This document shows, piece by piece, positions 36,060 through 44,763 of a DNA stretch of 64,000 nucleotides. The stretch is from Cyclobacterium sp. 1_MG-2023. GTDB lineage: Bacteria > Bacteroidota > Bacteroidia > Cytophagales > Cyclobacteriaceae. Numbering within the stretch: the stretch's first letter is position 1; each line of letters opens with the position of its first letter. The notes beneath the pieces were generated by a model that had not been told where the DNA came from, did no database searches, and saw only the letters and a list, made by a program, of their open reading frames with translations. The position numbers and the translations under genes were made by a program. Where the stretch lies: positions 372,001 to 436,000 of the forward strand of contig NZ_JAUOPC010000002.1 in assembly GCF_030546805.1 (NCBI RefSeq), written 5' to 3'.

Positions 36060-36740
36060 ATGAATAGAAATATAATCATCACCGGAAGTGCCGGCAATTT
36101 GGGGAGTGCTGTAGTGAGTAAATTTAAAAGAGAAGGGTTTAAAGTTATCGCTGTTACCATTCCGGGAAGCGATCAGGAAGTAGAAGAGGCTGATGATGTC
36201 TACGAGGTAGATGTGACTGATGAACAGTCTGTTAAGGATTTTAGTAAGGAGTACCAAATGCAGTACGGGAGCCTTGAATGCATGGCATTATTGGTAGGAG
36301 GATTTGCTATGGGAGGGATTGAGCAAACGTCCAGCAAAGACATGGAAGATATGATCCAACTGAATTTTTTCAGTGCTTTCAATATGGTGAAACATTTTTT
36401 GCCGTTAATGAGAAAGGCCAACCATGGTACCTTCCTATTTGTGGGGGCTAAGCCTGCATTAAACCCCGGCGAAGGAAAGGATGTTTTGGCATATGCTTTG
36501 AGTAAAAATATGGTGATGAATTTAGCAGACCTTATTGCCAATGAAACTGCGGATTCTAAAATCAGATCTCATGTTTTTGTCCCAAGTATAATTGATACAC
36601 CCCCAAATAGAGCATCAATGCCGGATTCGGATTTTTCAGATTGGGTAAAACCATATGAAATTGCTGAAGCCATGCATTATGCAGCCACCAATGCTGCTTT
36701 AAGGAACATGACCTTTAAGCTATTCGGTGGTGTAATTTGA
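36060..36740 (+). CDS. SDR-family NAD(P)-dependent oxidoreductase
   Basis: A 226-residue short-chain dehydrogenase/reductase. I start at 36060 (M-N-R-N-I-I-I-T-G-S), where the cofactor strand begins; longer in-frame starts overlap the MscS leader. The glycine motif is T-G-S-A-G-N-L-G (residues 8-15). The catalytic Y-x3-K appears in Y-A-L-S-K (about residue 148). The C-terminus, F-K-L-F-G-G-V-I, resembles the classical SDR end. Substrate unknown. The DUF2807 gene follows by 19 bp. Confidence 0.87.
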   Translation: MNRNIIITGSAGNLGSAVVSKFKREGFKVIAVTIPGSDQEVEEADDVYEVDVTDEQSVKDFSKEYQMQYGSLECMALLVGGFAMGGIEQTSSKDMEDMIQLNFFSAFNMVKHFLPLMRKANHGTFLFVGAKPALNPGEGKDVLAYALSKNMVMNLADLIANETADSKIRSHVFVPSIIDTPPNRASMPDSDFSDWVKPYEIAEAMHYAATNAALRNMTFKLFGGVI

Positions 36741-36759
36741 TCACCTAAAAAAATGAATT

Positions 36760-37440
36760 ATGAAAACGACTATTTTATCCCTATTCATGGTACTGGCTTT
36801 TATCGGAGCCAAAGCACAAACCAACACAGAAACAAGAACGCTCAATGCTTTTGATCAATTGGACGTTAGCGATGGTATAGAGGTGGAGCTTCAAAAAGGG
36901 GAAAAGCAAGGAATTACCATCACTGCATCTGGAATAGGTCTTGATCAAATCGTTTCTGAAGTCGATAAGAGGCGATTGGAACTTGAAGTGGATGGTAGCA
37001 AACCCAAGTCAAGTGCTATCAAAGTAGTAATTACCTACCTTCAACTGAACGAAATAGAGGTGTCTTCAGGAGCCAAGGTTTTTGTGAAAGAACCTATCGA
37101 AAATAAAAACATAGACTTAACAGTTGCCAGCAATGGCTATCTAGAAATAGAGGTAAAGGCTGAAAATTTAATGCTGGAAGCAGAAACCAATGCCAAGATG
37201 TTTGTTAAAGGAACCGCTGTAAACCTTGACTATAATGCATTTACAAATGCTGAAATTGATGGAGAAGAGTTGGTTGTAGAACATGCTGAGATTAGAACAA
37301 ATACCAATGCGAGTGGTGTTTTTGAGGTGACAGAATCCCTTAAAGGAACAGCGGCTACCAGAGGTAGGATTACGTATAAAGGGGATCCGAAAATCATTGA
37401 TGTGAAAGAAAGCATTGGTGGGTCTATCGAGAAATTTTAA
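36760..37440 (+). CDS. Exported DUF2807 (head GIN domain) beta-helix protein
   Basis: A 226-residue secreted protein with a signal peptide (M-K-T-T-I-L..., cleavage after A-K-A-Q, residue 20). The remainder is the DUF2807/putative auto-transporter adhesin head GIN domain: F-D-Q-L-D-V-S-D-G-I-E-V near residue 31, then short beta strands with regularly spaced S/A-G/N-A turns (S-S-G-A-K, A-S-N-G-Y, T-N-A-K-M, T-N-A-S-G). Such proteins are common in Bacteroidota, and their function is unknown. It ends the SDR two-gene unit. Confidence 0.88.
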   Translation: MKTTILSLFMVLAFIGAKAQTNTETRTLNAFDQLDVSDGIEVELQKGEKQGITITASGIGLDQIVSEVDKRRLELEVDGSKPKSSAIKVVITYLQLNEIEVSSGAKVFVKEPIENKNIDLTVASNGYLEIEVKAENLMLEAETNAKMFVKGTAVNLDYNAFTNAEIDGEELVVEHAEIRTNTNASGVFEVTESLKGTAATRGRITYKGDPKIIDVKESIGGSIEKF

Positions 37441-37806
37441 AATTGGGATTGGGTATTGAAAAATAGTCAGTCCAGTTTCCGGCTATTTTACAATACCATT
37501 TATGTCGGAGAAATGGTATTACCGGTTTAGAAAAATCTGTCTAGCCTTTGGTTTGGGAGACCCCGCCATTCCAAAATACAACTCCTTGGTAATTAGGCGC
37601 TATAAATAGCCTTAAATGGCTTTATTGTGGTTTTTTGGAAATAAAAGGCTTGTCTAAGGCTTGAATAATTCCACGATAAATGTTTTGAAGGAACTTGTTT
37701 GAGTGGTTATCAGTTTTTTAATCTTTATTTAATAAGGGATTTCTAATCTAAAAAACTTGTGATATATAAAATTTGTCATTAGAATTGTCCCTTCAAACGA
37801 TCAATC
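37441..37806. other. 366-bp intergenic region before the threonine leader
   Basis: It holds a terminator-like hairpin for the DUF2807 gene (37460-37489) and a second perfect 10-bp hairpin (37492-37520). No gene is seen. The promoter of the threonine operon should lie in its last 100 bp. TATATAAAATTTG (about 37763-37775) resembles a -7 element but has three spacer bases where two are expected. Confidence 0.4.
37460..37489 (+). terminator. Terminator-like hairpin after the DUF2807 gene
   Basis: Stem AAAATAGTC / GGCTATTTT (37460-37468 and 37481-37489, one G-T pair) with the 3' arm ending in TTTT, 20 bp after the stop codon. Confidence 0.55.
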
Positions 37807-37923
37807 ATGGTTTTCGCAGTAATTAAAATTCAAGAAATTTCATTCGCCGAATCTTTTCGGTCAATCAACTGCAGTCTATTTTTTAGTGGCAATACCACCA
37901 CAACTACAGGTATTACGGGGTAA
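37807..37923 (+). CDS. Threonine-operon leader peptide (attenuation)
   Basis: A 38-codon frame from ATG 37807 to TAA 37921-37923, ending 84 bp before thrA. Near its end it carries five consecutive Thr codons (ACC ACC ACA ACT ACA), then Gly-Ile-Thr-Gly-stop, plus several earlier Ile codons. This is the hallmark of a thr leader (compare the Thr/Ile-rich thrL of enterobacteria), where ribosome stalling on uncharged tRNA-Thr or tRNA-Ile controls downstream transcription. Downstream RNA can form stems at 37917-37924/37942-37949 and 37954-37963/37971-37980. No long T run follows, so the stop mechanism is uncertain. Too short for ordinary gene finders. Confidence 0.85.
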   Translation: MVFAVIKIQEISFAESFRSINCSLFFSGNTTTTTGITG

Positions 37924-37980
37924 TCCCGTGCTTTCCTACATATTGCCCCCGACAAAGGAGGCCTTTCACAGGCTTTCGTT
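37915..37980 (+). promoter_or_regulatory. Candidate thr attenuator RNA structures
   Basis: Three helices can form: ACGGG/CCCGT (37915-37919 with 37925-37929); GGGGTAAT/ATTGCCCC (37917-37924 with 37942-37949, one G-U), which excludes the first and covers the leader stop codon; and AAAGGAGGCC/GGCTTTCGTT (37954-37963 with 37971-37980, one mismatch and two G-U). A ribosome paused at the Thr codons would change which of the first two forms. The last helix is followed only by AACCGTTTT. Confidence 0.5.
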
Positions 37981-38007
37981 AACCGTTTTAACTGATAAAG
38001 AATAGCA

Positions 38008-40455
38008 ATGAAAATATTAAAATTTGGAGGTTCATCCATCGCAAACTTGGAAAGAATTAAGAATGTTCTTTCTATCGTAAAGAATGCATCCGCAGATGAT
38101 CAGATGGCAGTCGTGTTCTCTGCTTTTGGTGGTGTTACCGAAGATCTATTAAAATGTGCTCACCTTGCCAAAGAAAATGATATGGCATACCAAGCACTTT
38201 TACTCTCCCTTGAAAAGCGCCATCTTCAGCTAGTCAAAGAATTGATACCTGTTAGAAAGCAATCTGTTGTGCTGACCTTTGTTAAGGTTAGGTTCAATGA
38301 ATTAGAAGATTTGTTTAATGGTATTTTCTTAATTAAAGAGTTTTCTCCCAGAACATCTGATTATGTTGTTAGTTTCGGTGAGCGGATTTCCACTTATATT
38401 ATGGCAGAGGCCTTGCGAGAAAATGAAATAGACACCCATTTTTTAGATGCTCGAGAAGTAATTAGAACGAATGATCGCTTCGGAAATGCCAAAGTTAACT
38501 TTCCTACGACCAATCAATTGATTTATGACTATTACAGCAAAAATCCGGGTGTTCTTGTTGTAACAGGTTTTGTTGCTTCAACAGAAAAGGGAGAGACTAC
38601 TACAATAGGTAGAAGCGGTTCCGATTATACAGCAGCTATTTTTGCAGCTGCGCTCAAAGCCGATAGCTTAGAGATATGGACTGATGTGACCGGTGTAATG
38701 ACTGCTGACCCAAGGTTGGTTTATTCTGCCATCACCATCCCTCAATTGAGTTACAATGAGGCAATGGAGCTTTCCCATTTCGGTGCCAAAGTGGTTTTTC
38801 CGGCAACCATGCAACCGGCGATGAAGAGAAAGATTCCTATTTATATTAAAAATACTTTCCAACCGGAGGAGAAAGGTACCCTTATTTGTGACAAACCTGA
38901 AAACACCAAGTTGATTAAAGGGATCTCCTCCTTAAATCATATTAGCCTACTAAACGTCCAAGGCTCCGGCTTAGTAGATGTGATTGGCGTAAGTAGTAGG
39001 GTTTTTGGTGCGCTGGCAAAAGCGGATATCAATGTAGTTTTAATTAGCCAAGCATCCTCAGAACATAGTATCTGTATTGCAATAAAAAGTGAAAATTCGG
39101 ACCTTGCCCGAGAGGTATTGGAAAATGAGTTTCATTACGAAATTCTTGCCGGTGAAATGGACAAGGTTCAAATTATGCCGAACATGTCTGTGATCGCTGT
39201 GGTAGGAGAAAACATGAAACACCACCCTGGAGCAAGTGGAAGACTATTCCAAGCCTTGGGAAGAAACAATATCAATGTTTCGGCAGTGGCTCAGGGAAGT
39301 TCAGAATTGAATATCTCGGCCGTAATAAAACAGTCTGACCTTCAAAAAGGGTTGAATGCATTGCATGAGGCCTTTTTCCTTTCAGACAATAAAGTATTGC
39401 ATGTTTTTCTTATTGGAGTTGGGCTTATCGGTAAGACATTGATTTCAATGATCCAAAATCAATTGAATAAATTGCAAGAGGATTATATGCTGGATATCAA
39501 GATCCATGGGCTTGCTAATTCTCGCTATATGGCTTTTGATGAAGATGGTTTTGATCTAAGTTCCATACCTGTTCCTTCTAGTGAAGATCTACCTATGGAT
39601 CTTACCGTATTTCTCAATACAATGAACAGTATGAACTTCTCCAATTCCGTATTGGTAGATTGTACTGCCAGCCAAGATGTGGCAGATACTTATGAAAGAG
39701 TACTAGCGTCTAAGGTGGCTATTGTAACACCAAATAAAAAAGCCAATTCAAGCTCTTTAGAGAATTACAAGTCCCTAAAGAAATTATCAGGCCAAAGAAA
39801 TATCAAGTTTCTTTACGAAACAAATGTGGCAGCGGGATTACCTGTTATTAGCACCTTACAAGATCTCATATTAAGTGGAGACAAAGTGATTAAAATAGAA
39901 GGTGTACTAAGTGGATCAATGAATTATATTTTTAGTGAGTTGAGCAAAGGTACCCCATTTAGCGAAGTGGTGACACAGGCCAAGGAAAAAGGATTTACAG
40001 AACCGGACCCTAGGGATGACCTGAGCGGGATGGATGTTGCAAGAAAAATTCTAATATTAGGTAGAGAAGCGGAACAAGATTTACATTTCTCTGATGTGAG
40101 TATTCAGAGCATGGTTCCAGAGGATTGTCAAGACATAGAATCGGTAGAGGCATTCTTAGAAAAGCTAAAAGCGCATGATCCCCATTTCAAAAGTTTGGTA
40201 GACGAAGCCAAAGAAAAAGAAGAAACCCTTAGGTTTATGGCTGTGTTGGAGAATGGTAAGGCTGAAGTAGGATTGAAATCTGTAGACAAAAAGCATCCAT
40301 TTTATTCCTTGGAGGGAAGTGACAATATGATTTTGTTTACAACAGAAAGGTACCACGAGTTTCCTATGATCATAAGAGGCCCCGGTGCAGGTGCAGATGT
40401 GACCGCAGCAGGCGTATTTGCAGATATTATTAGGTTAGGTAATTATTCAAGGTAA
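38008..40455 (+). CDS. thrA: Bifunctional aspartate kinase/homoserine dehydrogenase
   Basis: An 815-residue fusion catalysing the first and third steps of the aspartate-to-threonine/methionine path. The N-terminal aspartokinase begins M-K-I-L-K-F-G-G-S-S and has the T-T-I-G-R-S-G-S-D-Y-T motif near 200. Regulatory ACT repeats follow at about 315-460 (Q-G-S-G-L-V-D-V-I-G-V, V-V-G-E-N-M). The homoserine dehydrogenase domain starts at the I-G-V-G-L-I-G-K NAD(P) motif near 468, with N-V-A-A-G-L-P and L-S-G-S-M-N-Y-I-F downstream. Length matches the ThrA type. It is first in thrABC and is preceded by the Thr-rich leader. Confidence 0.97.
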   Translation: MKILKFGGSSIANLERIKNVLSIVKNASADDQMAVVFSAFGGVTEDLLKCAHLAKENDMAYQALLLSLEKRHLQLVKELIPVRKQSVVLTFVKVRFNELEDLFNGIFLIKEFSPRTSDYVVSFGERISTYIMAEALRENEIDTHFLDAREVIRTNDRFGNAKVNFPTTNQLIYDYYSKNPGVLVVTGFVASTEKGETTTIGRSGSDYTAAIFAAALKADSLEIWTDVTGVMTADPRLVYSAITIPQLSYNEAMELSHFGAKVVFPATMQPAMKRKIPIYIKNTFQPEEKGTLICDKPENTKLIKGISSLNHISLLNVQGSGLVDVIGVSSRVFGALAKADINVVLISQASSEHSICIAIKSENSDLAREVLENEFHYEILAGEMDKVQIMPNMSVIAVVGENMKHHPGASGRLFQALGRNNINVSAVAQGSSELNISAVIKQSDLQKGLNALHEAFFLSDNKVLHVFLIGVGLIGKTLISMIQNQLNKLQEDYMLDIKIHGLANSRYMAFDEDGFDLSSIPVPSSEDLPMDLTVFLNTMNSMNFSNSVLVDCTASQDVADTYERVLASKVAIVTPNKKANSSSLENYKSLKKLSGQRNIKFLYETNVAAGLPVISTLQDLILSGDKVIKIEGVLSGSMNYIFSELSKGTPFSEVVTQAKEKGFTEPDPRDDLSGMDVARKILILGREAEQDLHFSDVSIQSMVPEDCQDIESVEAFLEKLKAHDPHFKSLVDEAKEKEETLRFMAVLENGKAEVGLKSVDKKHPFYSLEGSDNMILFTTERYHEFPMIIRGPGAGADVTAAGVFADIIRLGNYSR

Positions 40456-40456
40456 T

Positions 40457-41401
40457 ATGGACAAGCAAAAAGTTACTGCATTTGCACCAGCTACTGTAGC
40501 CAATGTTTCTTGCGGATTTGATATTTTAGGTTTCGCAATTGAAGACTTGGGAGACAAGGTAAGTGTATCCCTTTCTGATAAACCGGGAGTTAGGGTTGTT
40601 AAAATTGAAGGTGACAATGGAAAGTTGCCTTATGAGTCAGATAAAAACACCTGTAGCGTTGCTGTCAAAGCAATGGTTGACAACCTTGGTTTTGAAGGTG
40701 GTTTAGAAATAGAATTGTACAAAGGTTTGCCCCTAGGGAGTGGGATGGGCTCAAGTGCGGCAAGTGCTGTTGCTGCTTTAGTGGCCACCAATACTCTACT
40801 TGGAAATCCCTATGAAAAAAAGGACTTATTGCCGTTTGGTATTGAGTCTGAAAGGATTGCTTGTGGGGCAGGACATGCAGACAATATTTCGCCTTCTTTA
40901 TTGGGCGGGTTTGTATTGATTCGTGAATACCAGCCTTTGGATGTAATTCCTTTACACGTACCCAGAGGGCTTTACTGCACCTTGATTCACCCGCATTTGG
41001 AATTGAATACCTCTGATTCTAGAAGTGTTTTAAGAAGAAATGTGACTTTGCAAGATGCGACAACTCAATCGGGTAATATCGCCGGCCTTGTGGCAGGCTT
41101 ATTTCAGGAAGACATGGCCTTAATCAGCCGCTCCCTGAATGATGTGATCGCAGAACCTTCCAGGTCTATTTTAATTCCAGGTTATGATGAAGTAAAGGAG
41201 GGAATTGTTCCTGCAGGGGCATTGGGATGTGGTATTTCAGGTTCGGGACCTACAATATTTGTGTTGTCACCTACTGAGGAAATTGCCTGGGAAGTAAGCA
41301 GGCTTTCCCAACAAGTATTTGATAATTTACAGTTACCCATAGATCTATATGTTTCCGCTATCAATACCAGAGGAGCTTATATCGTAGAAGAAGAAATTTA
41401 A
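40457..41401 (+). CDS. thrB: Homoserine kinase
   Basis: A 314-residue GHMP-family kinase that makes O-phosphohomoserine. The ATP-binding motif G-L-P-L-G-S-G-M-G-S-S-A-A-S is at about residues 92-105. An early A-P-A-T-V-A-N-V-S-C-G-F-D substrate motif (10-22) and the late G-C-G-I-S-G-S-G-P-T motif fit homoserine kinase. It begins 1 bp after the thrA stop, so translation is coupled. Cytoplasmic, and controlled with the operon by the upstream leader. Confidence 0.96.
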   Translation: MDKQKVTAFAPATVANVSCGFDILGFAIEDLGDKVSVSLSDKPGVRVVKIEGDNGKLPYESDKNTCSVAVKAMVDNLGFEGGLEIELYKGLPLGSGMGSSAASAVAALVATNTLLGNPYEKKDLLPFGIESERIACGAGHADNISPSLLGGFVLIREYQPLDVIPLHVPRGLYCTLIHPHLELNTSDSRSVLRRNVTLQDATTQSGNIAGLVAGLFQEDMALISRSLNDVIAEPSRSILIPGYDEVKEGIVPAGALGCGISGSGPTIFVLSPTEEIAWEVSRLSQQVFDNLQLPIDLYVSAINTRGAYIVEEEI

Positions 41402-41426
41402 TTCCTGACAAACCTGTCACTTTCTA

Positions 41427-42719
41427 ATGAAATATTATAGTACCAATAATCCGAATCACAAAGTAGATTTAAAAGAAGCTGTTGTAAAGGGGCTGGCTCC
41501 TGATCAAGGACTTTACATGCCTGAAAAAATTCCGGTTTTAAGTTCGGATTTTTTTTCCAATATACACAAGCTTTCTTTTAAGGAGATTGGTTATACGGTC
41601 ATTTCAGCATTGTTCTCTGAAGATTTATCCCAAGAGCAAATCAAAGCCTTGGTGGACCATACCTTGGATTTTGATGCACCCGTAGTGCCGGTAGAACAGG
41701 ATGTGTTTACCCTAGAACTCTTTCATGGCCCTACTCTGGCTTTTAAGGATTTTGGCGCAAGGTTCTGTTCCAAATTGATGAGCATGCTTCAGAATAAAGG
41801 AGCAATTAAGGTGCTGGTAGCGACTTCCGGTGATACAGGAAGTGCTGTGGCCAATGGTTTCTTAGGTGTGGAAGGTGTTGAAGTTGTAATTCTTTATCCT
41901 TCCGGTAAAGTAAGTGAGCTCCAAGAAAAGCAGTTTACTACCCTAGGTGAAAATATACATGCCATTGAAATAGAAGGTGTTTTTGACGATTGTCAGAAAA
42001 TGGTGAAGGAGGCTTTCTTGGATCCTGAATTAAACAGCCAATTGTTATTGACTTCTGCAAATTCCATCAATATCGCCAGATGGATTCCCCAATGTCTATA
42101 TTATTTTTATGCATATTCTAAATTGCCTAAGGAGAATAAGAAGCTTGCTTTTTCCGTGCCTAGTGGTAATTTCGGTAATTTAGCAGCAGGTATATTGGCT
42201 GAAAGAATGGGCCTACCCATAGATATGTTTATTGCAGCAACCAATGTGAATAAAGTGGTACCTGATTATTTGAGTGGGCAGGAATTTTCTCCTAAACCTT
42301 CTATCCAAACCATAAGTAATAGTATGGATGTAGGGAACCCAAGTAATTTTTTCAGGTTGCTGGCTTTGTTTGGAGGAGATGAGGGGAAATTAAAAGAAAA
42401 GGTGCAGGGCTGTTTCTATAGCGATGAAAGCACTAAAGAAGCCATGGTAAAAGTGAAAGCTGAAACAGGTTATACCATGGATCCACATGGAGCTGTTGCT
42501 TACCTTGGTCTTAAGGCTTTTATGGAAAAGCAGCCGGATACCTATCAAGGAGTATTTTTGGAAACGGCACACCCGGGTAAATTTAGAAGTACGGTAGAAG
42601 AGGCTCTTGGAGAAGAATTGGTTTTGCCTGAAAGGTTAGCTGCTTTTATGCAAGGGGAGAAAAAAGTTACTTTTATGGAAAACGATTACGAGCAATTTAA
42701 AAAGTATTTACTCGGGTAA
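41427..42719 (+). CDS. thrC: Threonine synthase
   Basis: A 430-residue PLP enzyme converting O-phosphohomoserine to threonine. The PLP lysine is K107 in G-P-T-L-A-F-K-D-F-G. The phosphate-binding loop S-G-D-T-G-S-A-V lies near 137, and N-S-I-N-I-A-R and S-G-N-F-G-N motifs follow. Short (E. coli-type) length. It lies 25 bp after thrB and closes the operon, ending 7 bp from the converging gene with no clear terminator between. Confidence 0.96.
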   Translation: MKYYSTNNPNHKVDLKEAVVKGLAPDQGLYMPEKIPVLSSDFFSNIHKLSFKEIGYTVISALFSEDLSQEQIKALVDHTLDFDAPVVPVEQDVFTLELFHGPTLAFKDFGARFCSKLMSMLQNKGAIKVLVATSGDTGSAVANGFLGVEGVEVVILYPSGKVSELQEKQFTTLGENIHAIEIEGVFDDCQKMVKEAFLDPELNSQLLLTSANSINIARWIPQCLYYFYAYSKLPKENKKLAFSVPSGNFGNLAAGILAERMGLPIDMFIAATNVNKVVPDYLSGQEFSPKPSIQTISNSMDVGNPSNFFRLLALFGGDEGKLKEKVQGCFYSDESTKEAMVKVKAETGYTMDPHGAVAYLGLKAFMEKQPDTYQGVFLETAHPGKFRSTVEEALGEELVLPERLAAFMQGEKKVTFMENDYEQFKKYLLG

Positions 42720-42726
42720 TCAATAT

Positions 42727-43419
42727 CTAATCGAAATATTTTTGAAACTGACCTTTCTTTCTTTGATAAGGATATAAAGGAAAATCATGGGTATTCGATA
42801 TTCTGGATTTTTTAGGAAGTACCGGTTTTTGTTTTAATCTGCGAATCAATCCCTTGATACCCAATAAGGGGTTGTTTGAGAAAAGTACCATGAAACCCTT
42901 ATTGTCTACAGTTGATAATAGTTTGTCATAGCTGTTCATGTCATAGAAGTAAGCCAAATGATGGATGTTTTTCATGAATTGAAGGTTGCTTTTCAACATC
43001 TGATTTTGCCTTTGGAAAGGAGCTGTGGCCGCTAAAACCTGTTGTTTAAAGGTTTGTTCATCAGGTAACACTCCTACAGTAACTCCATCTAGTTCCATTT
43101 CAGCCGGATTAAGAAAGACTGTGATAAAGCTTTCATTTTTATCATTGATCAAATAGTTTTCTTTGGCATATCCAATATGAGAGATGCTAAGTAAAGTTTT
43201 TTCTTTCACCCAAATAGAAAATTTCCCCTCTTGGTCACTTACTGCCTGAGCCTTTGACCAATATATATGGGCATTCGCAATGGGTTGCATGGTATTTGCA
43301 TCAAGCAACCTTCCTTTGAGAAGGAAGGAATCTTTTGGATCCGTTTCAGCTAGCATCGGAAACCATGAAAATAGTAATGAAATCAGGTATAAGAAGGATG
43401 TATTTCTCATGGTTTTCAA
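42727..43419 (-). CDS. Exported carboxypeptidase-regulatory-like (CarboxypepD_reg) domain protein
   Basis: A 230-residue secreted protein. After a signal peptide (about residues 1-24), a CarboxypepD_reg-like beta-sandwich spans about 30-115 (L-K-G-R-L-L-D-A-N-T, P-I-A-N-A-H-I-Y, D-Q-E-G-K-F-S-I, I-S-H-I-G-Y). This is the same domain that opens many TonB-dependent receptors. The C-terminal 110 residues are basic and without a recognised family; no receptor barrel is present. Such stand-alone proteins are frequent in Bacteroidota. Function unknown. Confidence 0.75.
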   Translation of the reverse strand: MKTMRNTSFLYLISLLFSWFPMLAETDPKDSFLLKGRLLDANTMQPIANAHIYWSKAQAVSDQEGKFSIWVKEKTLLSISHIGYAKENYLINDKNESFITVFLNPAEMELDGVTVGVLPDEQTFKQQVLAATAPFQRQNQMLKSNLQFMKNIHHLAYFYDMNSYDKLLSTVDNKGFMVLFSNNPLLGIKGLIRRLKQKPVLPKKSRISNTHDFPLYPYQRKKGQFQKYFD

Positions 43420-43745
43420 GGCAGGACTTCTGTGAAGGTATGCAAGCTATTTTGTAAAAAAATAATATTAACATCTGTTAACCTTTGTTTTAACAAAATA
43501 TAAGATTGGAATTAGGTGCGGATATAGCTTTTATATTTTTATAGACTTGATGCCTACTGGGCTATGGTTACTGAAAAGAAATCCCTTAAAAAATTCTCCA
43601 AAAGGTTGATTTTTATTTATACACGCCGTTTGTGGTTTCTGACTTGTTTTATTTTAGTGTAATTACAATGAGGCCATTTAAATTCGTAATTTTAACCATT
43701 ATACTTGTAAATGGATAATTATTAGTCAAACCAGAAAAATCAATT
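43420..43745. other. 326-bp divergent intergenic region with two small inverted repeats
   Basis: It contains TTAAC-atct-GTTAA (43468-43481) and, 3 bp further, the palindrome-like TTTGTTTTAACAAA (43484-43497), both about 60 bp upstream of the leftward CarboxypepD_reg gene. They may be regulator sites. No gene and no well-formed promoter pair are visible. Confidence 0.35.
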
Positions 43746-44711
43746 ATGGTAAAGTTAGTTTTTACATTCGCATTAGCTCTTTTAGGATCACTTGGTCAAG
43801 CGCAGACCTGGGAAACACTAAAGCCTGAAGATACCTGTACGGAACGTCATGAATGTTCCGGTGCAGCTGTAAACGGTAAATTTTATTTAATTGGAGGTAG
43901 GGGCGATAAGCCTGTGGAGGTTTATGATCCGGCCAATAATAACTGGACAAAGCTTAAAAACACGCCATTTGAAATGCATCATTTTCAAGCGGTAAGTTAC
44001 AAAGGAAAAATATACGTTATTGGTGCTTTTACCGGTGGTTATCCACATGAAACACCTGTAGGAAATGTCTATATATATGATCCGGAGCAGGATACCTGGA
44101 CCAAAAGCCACGAGATTCCTGAGGAAAGAAGAAGGGGAGCTGCAGGCCTGGTGGTCTATAAGGATAAATTTTACCTCTTAGGTGGTGCGCAAGATGGACA
44201 TTGGGCAGACAATAGAGATTATGTAGATGAATATGATCCGAAAACCGGAGTTTGGAAAACACTTCCATCCATGCCAAGACTTAGGGATCATTTTCAAGCT
44301 GTAGTAGTTGACGACAAGCTTTATGCAGTAGGAGGAAGGCGTTCTTTTGCAAAAGAAGGTCATGGATTTGAACTTACTTACCCGGAATTGGATGTGTATG
44401 ATTTTTCCACTGAAAAATGGACAACCCTAGAAAATTATCCCTTACCTACTGAACGAGCGGGAAGTACTACCATTCCTTATAAAGAAGGTTTTTTAGTACT
44501 TGGAGGGGAGTCTGATGCACAAGTAAAAGCACATGCTGAAGTTGAATATTTTCATCCCAAAAAAGGATGGAAATTATTGAATCATTTAAATAGAGGGAGG
44601 CATGGATTTCCGGCCGCAACAATAGGAGAAAACGTGTATTTGGCAGCCGGGTGTGGAAATAGGGGAGGAAACCCTGAATTGAATAGCATTGAAAAATTAG
44701 CTATTGAATAA
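43746..44711 (+). CDS. Exported kelch-repeat beta-propeller protein
   Basis: A 321-residue secreted protein with a signal peptide ending near L-G-Q-A-Q (residue 20). At least five kelch blades are visible, each with a G-G or G-A pair after a hydrophobic run and a distal W: F-Y-L-I-G-G-R, I-Y-V-I-G-A-F, F-Y-L-L-G-G-A, L-Y-A-V-G-G-R, F-L-V-L-G-G-E and V-Y-L-A-A-G-C. Periplasmic kelch proteins may be galactose-oxidase-like, mutarotase (NanM)-like or ligand-binding. NanM needs specific residues I cannot verify. Its own promoter is not evident. Confidence 0.85.
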   Translation: MVKLVFTFALALLGSLGQAQTWETLKPEDTCTERHECSGAAVNGKFYLIGGRGDKPVEVYDPANNNWTKLKNTPFEMHHFQAVSYKGKIYVIGAFTGGYPHETPVGNVYIYDPEQDTWTKSHEIPEERRRGAAGLVVYKDKFYLLGGAQDGHWADNRDYVDEYDPKTGVWKTLPSMPRLRDHFQAVVVDDKLYAVGGRRSFAKEGHGFELTYPELDVYDFSTEKWTTLENYPLPTERAGSTTIPYKEGFLVLGGESDAQVKAHAEVEYFHPKKGWKLLNHLNRGRHGFPAATIGENVYLAAGCGNRGGNPELNSIEKLAIE

Positions 44712-44763
44712 GGTTTTTTTGGTAATATTATTTGCCTTGTAGCACTACAATTAATTACAACTT

